Positions 44,581 through 52,661 of a DNA stretch of 64,000 bases are shown here, one piece after another (within the stretch, counting starts at the first letter, position 1; each line of letters opens with the position of its first letter). The notes under the pieces were generated by a model. That model saw nothing but the letters and a program-made list of their open reading frames with translations. It was not told the DNA's origin and made no database searches. This stretch comes from Variovorax brevis (GTDB lineage Bacteria; Pseudomonadota; Gammaproteobacteria; Burkholderiales; Burkholderiaceae_C), in NCBI RefSeq assembly GCF_030317105.1, contig NZ_JASZYG010000002.1, forward strand, positions 248,001-312,000, written 5' to 3'. The translations under genes were made by a program, and so were the position numbers.

Positions 44581-46532
44581 TCGGCCGTGGCTTCGGTTGT
44601 CGTGGCAGCCGGCGCAAATGCCCGATATCCGCCTTTGCGCAGATGAATCAGCAGGAGCGAAATGGCAGCGGGCGTCACACCGGAAATGCGCGAAGCCTGA
44701 CCCAAGGTTTCCGGGCGATGCTTCGTCAGCTTTTGGCGAACCTCGAAGCTGAGCGCCGCAACTTGGGAATAGTCCAGTTCGGCAGGCAACTTGAGATTCT
44801 CGAAATGCGCGGAACGTTCGACTTCGTCTTGCTGGCGATGGATGTAGCCCGAGTACTTGGCGGCTATTTCGAGCTGCTCAATCTCGACCTCGCCGAGCGC
44901 CGCGCCTTCCCCGGCAACGTACTTTCCGCCGTCCAGCGACATCAGGGCGGCATAGCTCACGTCCGGACGGCGCAGCAAATCAGCGAGGTTGTATTCGCGT
45001 TCAATCGCTTTGCCCAATACTCGCTCCGACTCGCTTGCCGGCAGGTTGCGTGGATTTACCCAGATGGATTTGAGGCGCTGTGTTTCACGTGAAACAGCGT
45101 CGCGCTTGCGCGAGAAGGCGTCCCAGCGCGCATCGTCGACCAAGCCCATCTTGCGACCGGCTTCCGTCAGCCGCATGTCGGCGTTGTCTTCTCGCAGCTG
45201 CAGTCGAAACTCCGCGCGGCTGGTGAACATGCGGTAAGGCTCGGTCACACCCTTGGTGATCAGGTCGTCCACCAACACACCCAGATAGGCTTCGTCCCGA
45301 CGCGGCAGCCACGGCGATTCGCCACGACATTGCAGCGCAGCATTGATGCCGGCGAACAGGCCTTGTGCCGCCGCCTCTTCATAACCCGTCGTTCCGTTGA
45401 TCTGCCCGGCAAAGAACAAACCGTTGATAGCGCGCGTTTCGAAGCTGCTGTGCAGCGCCCGGGGATCAAAGTAGTCGTATTCGATGGCATACCCCGGCCG
45501 CAGGATGTGCGCGTTCTCCAAGCCGGCCATCGATCGCACCAGCTTGTACTGGATGTCAAAGGGCAAGCTGGTCGAGATCCCGTTCGGGTAGTACTCGTTG
45601 GTCGTCAGGCCCTCGGGCTCCAGGAAGATCTGGTGACTGTCCTTGTCCGCAAAGCGGTTGATCTTGTCTTCGACGCTCGGGCAGTAGCGAGGGCCCACGC
45701 CGTCGATCTTGCCGGTGAACATCGGGCTGCGGTCGAAGCCGGAGCGGATGATGTCGTGCGTCTGCGCGTTGGTGTGCGTAATCCAGCAGGGCATCTGCTG
45801 CGGGTGCATGTCCGCGCGGCCCATGAAGCTGAACACCGGCATCGACGCCGTCGCCCCACCCGGCATGCCGTCCCCCGGCTGCTCCGTGCACTTCGAGAAA
45901 TCGATGGTGCGGCCGTCCAGGCGCGGCGGCGTGCCGGTCTTCAGGCGGCCCTGCGGCAGCTTCAGCTCCTTCAGGCGCGCCGACAGGCTGACCGCGGGCG
46001 GATCCCCGGCGCGGCCGGCCTGGTAGTTGTCCAGCCCGACGTGAATGCGGCCATCCAGGAAAGTGCCGGCCGTCAGCACCACCGTACGCGCGCGGAAGGC
46101 GATGCCCACCTGCGTCACCGCGCCGACCACCCGGTCGCCCTCCACCATCAGGTCGTCCACCGCTTGCTGGAACAGCCAGAGATTGGGTTGGTTCTCAAGA
46201 CGCCGGCGAATCGCGGCCTTGTACAAGATGCGGTCGGCCTGCGCACGCGTCGCTCGCACGGCCGGGCCCTTGCTGGAATTGAGCACCCGAAACTGAATGC
46301 CCGCCTCGTCCGTCGCAATGGCCATCGCACCGCCGAGTGCATCGACCTCCTTCACCAAGTGCCCCTTGCCGATCCCGCCGATCGACGGGTTGCAACTCAT
46401 CTGACCGAGGGTCTCGATGTTGTGGGAAAGCAGGAGCGTGCGAACGCCCATGCGGGCAGCGGCCAACGCGGCTTCAGTGCCGGCATGGCCACCGCCAACG
46501 ACGATGACATCGAATTCTTCGGGATACAGCAT
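44577..46532 (-). CDS. mnmG: tRNA uridine-5-carboxymethylaminomethyl modification enzyme MnmG
   Basis: MnmG (GidA), with MnmE, modifies the wobble uridine of several tRNAs. The 651-residue protein has the FAD motif [19 protein letters not shown] at about 10-28, [31 protein letters not shown] and, near the end, [20 protein letters not shown]. Length and motifs are normal. It is followed by rsmG with a four-base overlap, and carries a perfect parS inside its coding sequence (45081-45096). In many bacteria mnmG is close to the replication origin. Confidence 0.97.
   Translation of the reverse strand: MLYPEEFDVIVVGGGHAGTEAALAAARMGVRTLLLSHNIETLGQMSCNPSIGGIGKGHLVKEVDALGGAMAIATDEAGIQFRVLNSSKGPAVRATRAQADRILYKAAIRRRLENQPNLWLFQQAVDDLMVEGDRVVGAVTQVGIAFRARTVVLTAGTFLDGRIHVGLDNYQAGRAGDPPAVSLSARLKELKLPQGRLKTGTPPRLDGRTIDFSKCTEQPGDGMPGGATASMPVFSFMGRADMHPQQMPCWITHTNAQTHDIIRSGFDRSPMFTGKIDGVGPRYCPSVEDKINRFADKDSHQIFLEPEGLTTNEYYPNGISTSLPFDIQYKLVRSMAGLENAHILRPGYAIEYDYFDPRALHSSFETRAINGLFFAGQINGTTGYEEAAAQGLFAGINAALQCRGESPWLPRRDEAYLGVLVDDLITKGVTEPYRMFTSRAEFRLQLREDNADMRLTEAGRKMGLVDDARWDAFSRKRDAVSRETQRLKSIWVNPRNLPASESERVLGKAIEREYNLADLLRRPDVSYAALMSLDGGKYVAGEGAALGEVEIEQLEIAAKYSGYIHRQQDEVERSAHFENLKLPAELDYSQVAALSFEVRQKLTKHRPETLGQASRISGVTPAAISLLLIHLRKGGYRAFAPAATTTEATAE
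45081..45096. other. Perfect parS site inside mnmG
   Basis: TGTTTCACGTGAAACA is the exact consensus 16-bp parS palindrome. It encodes part of MnmG (minus-strand AVSRETQRL region), so the coding and centromere functions overlap. It lies about 1.07 kb from the second parS. Confidence 0.93.
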
Positions 46533-46672
46533 TTGGGAGGGCGCAAATTCGCTTGCGCTGCGGGACGGGGGGAACCCACGATTTTAATCGTCCGCGGGTT
46601 TTGACGCACCTGTCCGCCCAAATGGGCCTATCGCCTGGCTAGGCGGCAGCCTCGGCCAAAGCTTAATCGCGC

Positions 46673-46689
46673 GCTATCTTTTTTATAGC
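46673..46689. repeat. Short inverted repeat GCTAT-N7-ATAGC, copy 2
   Basis: GCTAT, seven bases (ctttttt) and ATAGC, located just downstream of the transglutaminase stop and upstream of mnmG. On the plus strand it is T-rich and could serve as a weak terminator. Same arms and spacing as at 42284-42300. Confidence 0.45.
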
Positions 46690-46698
46690 ATCAACGAC

Positions 46699-47571
46699 TC
46701 AAGCCGTCGCGACCGGCACCGGCTTCTCGATGCCCACCAGTTCTCCCGTCGCCGCAGGCATCGGTGGCGGCGTAACCAGCGCGTTCTGCTCTTCCCGCAC
46801 GGCAATGGTCTTTTCGCGCATGAGCACTGCGCCGAACATGGTGCTGAAGGCCACGTCCTTGGCGTCACGCCCCGTGCCGACGCGAACGAGCCGATCCACC
46901 GGCGCGAGCTGTGTCGGGTCGAACAGCACCCACTGCCCGCCCAGCCACGCCTCGAACACGGCATGGAAATCCTGCGGCGGTTCGCTGAACCAGACATAGC
47001 CCACGACCAGCCGCGCCGGAATGTTCAGCGCGCGGCACAAGGTGACGCCCAGGTGGGCGAAGTCGCGACACACGCCCGCACGCTGCACGAACACTTCGCG
47101 CGCTGTGGTCGTCGAGTCACTGCTGCCCGGCTCATAGGCGATGGTTTCGTGGATCCAGTCGCAGATCGCCTGCACGCGGCCGATGCCTTGCGGCAGGTCG
47201 CCGAACAACTGTTGCGCCGCGCGTGCCATGACGTCCGACTCGCAATAGCGCGTGGGCATCATGTAGTGCAGCACGTCGTTGGGCAACTGGTTCACCGGCA
47301 CCTCGTCGAGCAAGGCCGGGCGATGCACGGCAGCGCGCCGCACCGTCGCCTTGTAGTGAACCATCAACGGCCCCGGCGCCGCGTCGAAGCGCACGAAGCG
47401 GTTGCCGTTGTTCTCGTCGCAAAAAGTGCGCACCTCCACAGGCGGCTCGATGCGCAGTTGCTCCTGCAGGGGCGTCTGCCCGTCCCAGCGCGCGGTCTCG
47501 ACGTTCAACAGGAAATGCGCCGGCGACTTGACTTCATAAGACAGAACCGCTTCGATGTGAGATGTGTGCAT
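46699..47571 (-). CDS. Transglutaminase-like cysteine protease family protein
   Basis: The 290-residue protein has an N-terminal beta domain and a transglutaminase-like core with the triad Cys168 in RAGVCRDFAHL, His203 in DFHAVFEAWL and Asp218 in WVLFDPTQ. No signal peptide is visible, so it is probably cytoplasmic. Bacterial members are thought to be proteases or amidases; in some genomes they sit with alpha-E/circularly permuted ATP-grasp proteins, but those are not present here. It ends a run of three minus-strand genes spaced one and six bases apart, so an operon with the two tiny upstream genes is likely. Confidence 0.87.
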   Translation of the reverse strand: MHTSHIEAVLSYEVKSPAHFLLNVETARWDGQTPLQEQLRIEPPVEVRTFCDENNGNRFVRFDAAPGPLMVHYKATVRRAAVHRPALLDEVPVNQLPNDVLHYMMPTRYCESDVMARAAQQLFGDLPQGIGRVQAICDWIHETIAYEPGSSDSTTTAREVFVQRAGVCRDFAHLGVTLCRALNIPARLVVGYVWFSEPPQDFHAVFEAWLGGQWVLFDPTQLAPVDRLVRVGTGRDAKDVAFSTMFGAVLMREKTIAVREEQNALVTPPPMPAATGELVGIEKPVPVATA

Positions 47572-47577
47572 GGGGAC

Positions 47578-47772
47578 TCAGGTTGCGTGCTCGAGCACGT
47601 TCTGCATGGACGAAGATGAGGAAGACGAGCGCGTGTCGCGGCGACGCTTGCGGTCTTGCATCACCTTCCAGTTCATCTGCGTCACCTGCAGCACGCGTAC
47701 GACGCGCTGCGCAGGCGACAGGTCAGAAACCGAACGCCTGCGCGGCCCTTGAACAAGCGATAGCGGAGGCAT
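47578..47772 (-). CDS. Small basic protein (64 aa), unknown
   Basis: A 64-residue frame starts at 47772, one base after the stop of the YtjA-like gene, and ends six bases before the transglutaminase start. This tight packing is the main reason to call it. The sequence is basic, with PAQRVVRVLQVTQMNWKVMQ, which looks like an amphipathic helix, then a DRKRRRDTR cluster, a run of seven serines and a short tail. No ribosome site is obvious, which fits translational coupling to the gene before. I know no family for it. Confidence 0.45.
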   Translation of the reverse strand: MPPLSLVQGPRRRSVSDLSPAQRVVRVLQVTQMNWKVMQDRKRRRDTRSSSSSSSMQNVLEHAT

Positions 47773-47773
47773 G

Positions 47774-47959
47774 TCAGTCCAGCGCTTTCTTGACAGCGCC
47801 GACCCCCAAGGCCGCGAGCACGAGAAACACGACGGCCAGGACCAGGAACAGACCGAACAAAACCTTTGCAATGCCGGCCGCGCCCGCAGCCAAACCACCA
47901 AAACCGAGCGCACCTGCCACCAGCGAAATGATCGCGAAGATGATTGCGTACTTCAACAT
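47774..47959 (-). CDS. DUF1328 / YtjA-family small membrane protein
   Basis: The 61-residue protein starts [22 protein letters not shown] and continues [27 protein letters not shown], two hydrophobic helices with the glycine-rich turn typical of DUF1328 (UPF0391). It is an inner-membrane protein of unknown role, often stress-induced. AGGAGGTCTCTC directly before the ATG at 47959 is a strong ribosome site and fixes this start; a longer in-frame reading lacks one. Confidence 0.9.
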   Translation of the reverse strand: MLKYAIIFAIISLVAGALGFGGLAAGAAGIAKVLFGLFLVLAVVFLVLAALGVGAVKKALD

Positions 47960-48128
47960 GAGAGACCTCCTGAATGCGGCGTCAAAACCGCGAGTGGAGC
48001 CAGCGTATGGAGCATGGGCACCCCATCCCATCGGCTCGCCGCGCAATGGCCCGTAGGACAAGCTCGCGCGGCGCAGGCGCTAGGATGTGTGCCCGTTCGC
48101 CCATCCATGCCAACCCTGGAGAAATTGC

Positions 48129-48737
48129 ATGAAGCTCTACTACTCACCCGGTGCCTGTTCGCTTTCGCCGCACATCGCCTTGCACGAAGCCGGCCTTGCC
48201 TTCGAACCCGTGCTGGCCAGCACCAAGAGCCACAAGCTGCAAGACGGCACCGACTACTACGGCATCAATCCGCTGGGCTATGTTCCGATGCTCGAACTCG
48301 ACGACGGCACGCGACTGCGCGAAGGCCCTGCCATCGTGCAGTACATCGCCGACCAGGTGCCGAGCAAGAACCTCGCGCCAGCCGCGGGCACGATGGGCCG
48401 CTACCGCCTGCAGGAATGGCTGACGTTCATCGGCACCGAAATCCACAAGACCTTCAGCCCGCTGTTCAACCCGGCCACGCCCGAGGAATACAAGGTCATC
48501 TCGAAGGACAAGCTCAAGAGCCGCTACACGTGGCTCGACGGCCAGCTCGCCGGCAAGCAGTACCTCATGGGTGACCACTTCAGCGTGGCCGACGGCTACC
48601 TGTTCACCGTCACCAACTGGACCAAGCCGACCGGCATCGACATCAGCGGCTTCCCGAACCTCTCGGCATGGCACGCCCGCGTGGGCGCACGCCCAGCAGT
48701 GCAGGAAGCGATGAAGGCGGAAGGCCTGCTGAAATAG
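48129..48737 (+). CDS. Glutathione S-transferase (beta/GstA type)
   Basis: The 202-residue protein has an N-terminal thioredoxin-like domain starting MKLYYSPGACSLSPHIALHEAG, with the Cys10 typical of bacterial beta-class enzymes, and ELDDGTRLREGPAIVQYIAD for glutathione binding. An all-helical C-terminal domain with FSVADGYLFTVTNW follows. It would conjugate glutathione to electrophiles or reduce mixed disulfides; the natural substrate is unknown. The start at 48129 matches the family; the frame is open upstream but not conserved. It converges with the MFS gene. Confidence 0.93.
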   Translation: MKLYYSPGACSLSPHIALHEAGLAFEPVLASTKSHKLQDGTDYYGINPLGYVPMLELDDGTRLREGPAIVQYIADQVPSKNLAPAAGTMGRYRLQEWLTFIGTEIHKTFSPLFNPATPEEYKVISKDKLKSRYTWLDGQLAGKQYLMGDHFSVADGYLFTVTNWTKPTGIDISGFPNLSAWHARVGARPAVQEAMKAEGLLK

Positions 48738-48761
48738 GCGTCCGGGCCGCGCGGTGCCTTA

Positions 48762-49970
48762 TCAATGGTGAAGCGCGCGCTGGCGTGAGGCCAGCGCGGC
48801 GGCGAGCCACAGGGTGCCGGCCGAGACGATCAGGCCACGTGCCAGCCCGCCGGCGCCGTCGGAGATCCATCCGGTGACCGTCGGCCCCACGATCTGCCCC
48901 AGCGCGAAGGCGATCGTGAAGGCACTGATGCCGTGCGCCCAATGCGCTTGCGGCAGGTTGTGACGCACGAGCGCCGTGGTCGACGCCACCACCGACAGGA
49001 ACACCGCACCGAACATCACGCCGGACGCCAGCGCCACCGGCAAGGACGGGTTGAGCACCGGCAGCAAGGTCGCGACGCCCAGCATCATGTTCAATATCGC
49101 TTGCGGCTGGCCGCCCCGGAAGCTGTCGAGCAAGCCGGCCCACAGGCGCGACGACGCCACGCAGGCCACGCCGAGCAGCGAATAAAACAGCGTGATGAAG
49201 CCCGCGCTCGCGCCCTGCTCGCGCAGCAGCGCAATGATGAACGTCATGTACCCGATGTAGCCCGCGCCGAAGAGCGTGTAGCCAGCCAGCGCCCAACCGA
49301 AGCGATGCAAGGGCACGGGCGGCGGCTGCGGCGTGTCTTTGTCCGTTGCCGCGGCGGTGACCGCGCCCTGCCCCGCCATCACGCGCGCCGCCCACGCCAG
49401 CAAGGCGGTGCCCACGGCACTGGCCAAGGCCAACGCCCACCAGGCCCAAGCCCATCCATGGATCACGCCAGCGGCGGCCTGCAACACGGCCGGCACCATC
49501 AACGCCGACAGCAGGATGCCAAAGCCCGTGCCGCCGTAGTAGAGCCCCAGCAGGAAGCTGCTGCGCGAAGGCTGCGTCGCGCCCAGCCGCGCCGCGAGCA
49601 GGCCGCCGGCCACGAACACCCAGGCGCTTGCAAGCCCCGCCAGCAAGCGCTGCAGCAACAACGCGGGGGCGGCCGTCACGAATCCGCTGCCGGCCATGAA
49701 CACACTCGTGAGCACGGCGCCGACGACCAGCAACCGGGTCGCGCCATGGCGCCGCATCAGCGCCGGCGTCATCAGTGCGCCGAGCAGATAGCCGACCGCA
49801 TTGGCGGTGTTCATGCCGCCCGCCAGCGCGTAGCTCCAGTCGAGGTCCGCCCGCATTGGCGGCAACAGCAAGCCGTAGGAAAAGCGCGCCAGCCCGAGCG
49901 ACACGGCCGCGCCCATCGACAGCGCAAGTGCCACCCACAACGCGCGCTCAGTCGTCATCGCGGGCTGCAT
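48762..49970 (-). CDS. MFS transporter of the YbfB/YjiJ family
   Basis: The 402-residue protein has 12 predicted helices and the opening ALSMGAAVSLGLARFSYGLLLPPMR, typical of YbfB/YjiJ-like major facilitators, then WSYALAGGMNTANAVGYLLGA. Substrate is unknown. Two starts are possible, at 49970 (MQPAMTTE) and 49958 (MTTE); neither has a strong ribosome site. It is divergent from the old-yellow-enzyme gene with about 180 bp between starts and converges with the GST gene. Confidence 0.88.
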   Translation of the reverse strand: MQPAMTTERALWVALALSMGAAVSLGLARFSYGLLLPPMRADLDWSYALAGGMNTANAVGYLLGALMTPALMRRHGATRLLVVGAVLTSVFMAGSGFVTAAPALLLQRLLAGLASAWVFVAGGLLAARLGATQPSRSSFLLGLYYGGTGFGILLSALMVPAVLQAAAGVIHGWAWAWWALALASAVGTALLAWAARVMAGQGAVTAAATDKDTPQPPPVPLHRFGWALAGYTLFGAGYIGYMTFIIALLREQGASAGFITLFYSLLGVACVASSRLWAGLLDSFRGGQPQAILNMMLGVATLLPVLNPSLPVALASGVMFGAVFLSVVASTTALVRHNLPQAHWAHGISAFTIAFALGQIVGPTVTGWISDGAGGLARGLIVSAGTLWLAAALASRQRALHH

Positions 49971-50150
49971 GGAAATGGTGGAGTGGATGGAGTCATCGGG
50001 CGTGCGAAAGCATTCTGCGGCATCGCATGGCGGGCTTGCACATTCGCATCCGTTTCTTCCTAGCACCAAAGCCACAACCCCACCGCAGCACGGTTGCCGC
50101 CGGCGCCGTACGCTGGGCGCGTTTTCTTCGCAACCCGGGAACCCAAAACA

Positions 50151-51254
50151 ATGACCACGCTTTTCGACCCCGTCCAGGCCGGCGACCTGCATCTCGCCAA
50201 CCGCATCGTCATGGCACCGCTCACGCGCAACCGCTCGCCCAACGCGGTGCCGCGCGACATCACGGCCACCTATTACGAGCAGCGCGCCAGCGCCGGCTTG
50301 CTCATCACCGAAGCCACCGCCATCAGCCACCAGGCGCAGGGCTATGCCGACGTTCCCGGCCTCTATGGCAGCGAGCAACTCGATGCCTGGAAACGTGTCA
50401 CCGACGCCGTGCATGCCAAGGGCGGCAAGATCGTCGTGCAGCTGTGGCACGTGGGCCGCGTCTCGCACACCGAACTGCAGCCCGATGGCGGCAAGCCCGT
50501 CGCGCCCTCCGCAATCACGGCCAAGACCAAGACCGTGCTCATCAAGGACAACGTGCCCACCTTCGTCGCCACCTCCGAGCCGCGCGCGCTCAAGGCCGAG
50601 GAACTGCCCGGCATCGTCCACACCTACGCGGCAGCCGCGCGCAACGCGGTCGAGACGGCCGGCTTCGACGGCGTCGAGATCCACGGCGCCAACGGCTACC
50701 TGCTCGACCAGTTTCTCAAGACCGGCAGCAACCAGCGCACCGACGACTACGGCGGCAGCATCGAGAACCGCGCCCGTCTGCTGCTCGAAGTGTCCCGCGC
50801 CATCGTCGACGCGGTGGGCGGCGGCAAGGTCGGCATTCGCCTGTCGCCCGTCACGCCCGCCAACGACGTGCGCGACGACAACCCGCAACCGCTGTTCGAC
50901 TACGTGGTGAAGCAACTCGCCCCGCTCGGCCTGGCCTACATCCACATCATCGAAGGCGCGACCGGTGGTCCGCGGGAAATCGAAGACCGCCCGTTCGACT
51001 ACGAAGCGCTGAAGGCCGCCTACCGCGCCGCCGGCGGCAAGGGCGCCTGGATGGTGAACAACGGCTACGACAAGCCGCTGGCCGAAACGGCCGTAAAGGA
51101 AGGCGACGACCTCGTGGCCTTCGGCAAGCCCTTCATCTCCAACCCCGACCTGGTTCGCCGCCTGCGCGAAAACGCGCCGCTGAACGAACTGGACAAGGCG
51201 ACGATGTACGGCGGCGGCGCCGAGGGCTACATCGACTATCCGGCGCTCGCCTGA
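50151..51254 (+). CDS. Old yellow enzyme family alkene reductase (NemA type)
   Basis: The 367-residue FMN protein has LANRIVMAPLTRNRSPN at the N-terminus, VQLWHVGRVSH, GFDGVEIHGANGYLLDQFL with the His/Asn pair that binds the substrate, and RTDDYGGSIENRARLLLEV. Such enzymes reduce activated C=C bonds and nitro compounds with NADPH; in cells they often answer electrophile stress. A terminator follows the gene. The ATG at 50151 matches the family's first residues. Confidence 0.93.
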   Translation: MTTLFDPVQAGDLHLANRIVMAPLTRNRSPNAVPRDITATYYEQRASAGLLITEATAISHQAQGYADVPGLYGSEQLDAWKRVTDAVHAKGGKIVVQLWHVGRVSHTELQPDGGKPVAPSAITAKTKTVLIKDNVPTFVATSEPRALKAEELPGIVHTYAAAARNAVETAGFDGVEIHGANGYLLDQFLKTGSNQRTDDYGGSIENRARLLLEVSRAIVDAVGGGKVGIRLSPVTPANDVRDDNPQPLFDYVVKQLAPLGLAYIHIIEGATGGPREIEDRPFDYEALKAAYRAAGGKGAWMVNNGYDKPLAETAVKEGDDLVAFGKPFISNPDLVRRLRENAPLNELDKATMYGGGAEGYIDYPALA

Positions 51255-51305
51255 GCACGGAAATCAAGGCGGCTTGACGGCCCTCGCGCCGTCAGCTCCG
51301 AAGGA

Positions 51306-51334
51306 GCGCACTCATCGCGAGTGCGCCCTTTTTT
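51306..51334 (+). terminator. Rho-independent terminator after the old yellow enzyme gene
   Basis: Arms GCGCACTC and GAGTGCGC surround a five-base loop and are followed by CC and a run of six T. Good intrinsic terminator. Confidence 0.9.
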
Positions 51335-51431
51335 GTTGGCACTTGCAACGAATGTTGCGCGTGTGCGTCATCGCGCAACGCCACCGCACGCTTGTCGTTC
51401 TGGCGACCCATCGCATCACGTTTCGCTGGCA

Positions 51432-51471
51432 AGAATCACTGCCAGTGCCCAAACCTCCGGGCACTGATTCT
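51432..51471 (+). promoter_or_regulatory. Hairpin in the leader of the GDSL lipoprotein gene
   Basis: An exact 8-bp stem CAGTGCCC/GGGCACTG (51443-51450 and 51459-51466) with an eight-base loop is extended by AGAAT/ATTCT across a six-base bulge. It ends 26 bases before the ATG at 51498, so it would be in the mRNA leader or act as a DNA operator. Confidence 0.45.
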
Positions 51472-51497
51472 GACAACCACAAACGGAGACTTGAGCG

Positions 51498-52634
51498 ATG
51501 AAAAGAACGACCGGCAGCAAAACCCTGGCCGCTGCGGCGATGAGCGTTGTGTTGACCAGCGGCCTCGTGGCCTGCGGCGGCGGTAGCGGCAGCAACAACA
51601 CGCAAGACACCACCCCGCCCGACACACGCACGGCCATCCAATCCGTCACCGTATTCGGCGACAGCCTGAGCGACGTGGGCACCTACAAGGCCGCCACCGG
51701 CGATCCGGCGAACCCCGGCAAGTTCACCGTCAACCCCGGCAAAGTCTGGGTCGAGAACATCGCTGATTTCTACGGACTCACGGTGAGCCCCAACCGCTCG
51801 CTCACGCTCGACGCCACAGCCAGCGGCAACGCGTCGGCAGGCGTGGGCACGGCCACAGTCATCGGCGGCAACGGCTATGCCGAAGGCGGCGCGCGCGTCG
51901 ATGCGCTGCCCAGCGAAAGCGGCATCGGCAACAACCAGCTCGTGGCACCGGTCTCGCAACAGGTCAACCGCTACCTGGCCGCGCACAGCAAGTTCCCGTC
52001 GAACGAACTCGTCATCGTGGACGGCGGCGGCAACGACACCTACGCGCAGTTCAGCGCGGTGTGCTGGGGCACGGAAGACAACGGCCCGGGCACCGGCTAC
52101 GGCGGCACGAATGCGACGACCCTTGCCATCGCGACGTCGCAGATCGAAGCAGCTGCCAACGCGCAGGTCGCCAACATCAGGAAGATTCACGACAACGGCG
52201 CACCCGTGGTGCTGGTGGCGGCGGCGTCGGACTGGAGTGGCAATCCCTTTGGCGCCTACTACCTGAGCAGCGCGTACCAGGCGACCGGTTGCTACACGCC
52301 CGTGCCCGCCTCGCAGATCACCGCGTGGACGACGACCTTCAACCGGATCCTCAAGGCGGGCATCGCCGGCCTGTCAGGCGTCACCTACCTGGACATCGCA
52401 CCGGAGATGGCGGACGCGGTGGCGAACCCCGGCAAGTTCGGCCTGGTCAACGTCACGGCCCCGGCCTGCGTGCCCAGCAGCGCCGCCTTCTGCACCAGCG
52501 CCACGCTCGTCGCGCCGGACGCCGCACAGACGTACCTGTGGTCTGACGCGTTCCATCCGACGCCACGCGGCCACAAGATCTTCTCGGACGCAGCGCTGAA
52601 CCTGCTGAAGTCGACGACGAAGAAGCCGGGCTGA
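51498..52634 (+). CDS. GDSL/SGNH-hydrolase lipoprotein (esterase)
   Basis: The 378-residue protein has a lipoprotein signal with lipobox LVAC (Cys26), a Gly/Ser/Asn linker, and a GDSL hydrolase domain. The nucleophile is in VFGDSLSDVG (Ser56), an oxyanion Gly/Asn block in VDGGGNDTY, and the acid/base pair in DAFHPTPRGH (Asp350, His353). It should be an outer-membrane or periplasmic esterase or lipase. GGAGA at about 51484-51488 supports the start. It stands alone after a terminator. Confidence 0.92.
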   Translation: MKRTTGSKTLAAAAMSVVLTSGLVACGGGSGSNNTQDTTPPDTRTAIQSVTVFGDSLSDVGTYKAATGDPANPGKFTVNPGKVWVENIADFYGLTVSPNRSLTLDATASGNASAGVGTATVIGGNGYAEGGARVDALPSESGIGNNQLVAPVSQQVNRYLAAHSKFPSNELVIVDGGGNDTYAQFSAVCWGTEDNGPGTGYGGTNATTLAIATSQIEAAANAQVANIRKIHDNGAPVVLVAAASDWSGNPFGAYYLSSAYQATGCYTPVPASQITAWTTTFNRILKAGIAGLSGVTYLDIAPEMADAVANPGKFGLVNVTAPACVPSSAAFCTSATLVAPDAAQTYLWSDAFHPTPRGHKIFSDAALNLLKSTTKKPG

Positions 52635-52661
52635 GTTCCGCGCGATCGCACGGCGGCGCGG

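Noticed and set aside
46533..46698. oriC next to mnmG
   Set aside because: mnmG is often next to the origin, but I see no TTATCCACA-type DnaA boxes or AT-rich unwinding region in this gap; the origin is probably near but not shown here.
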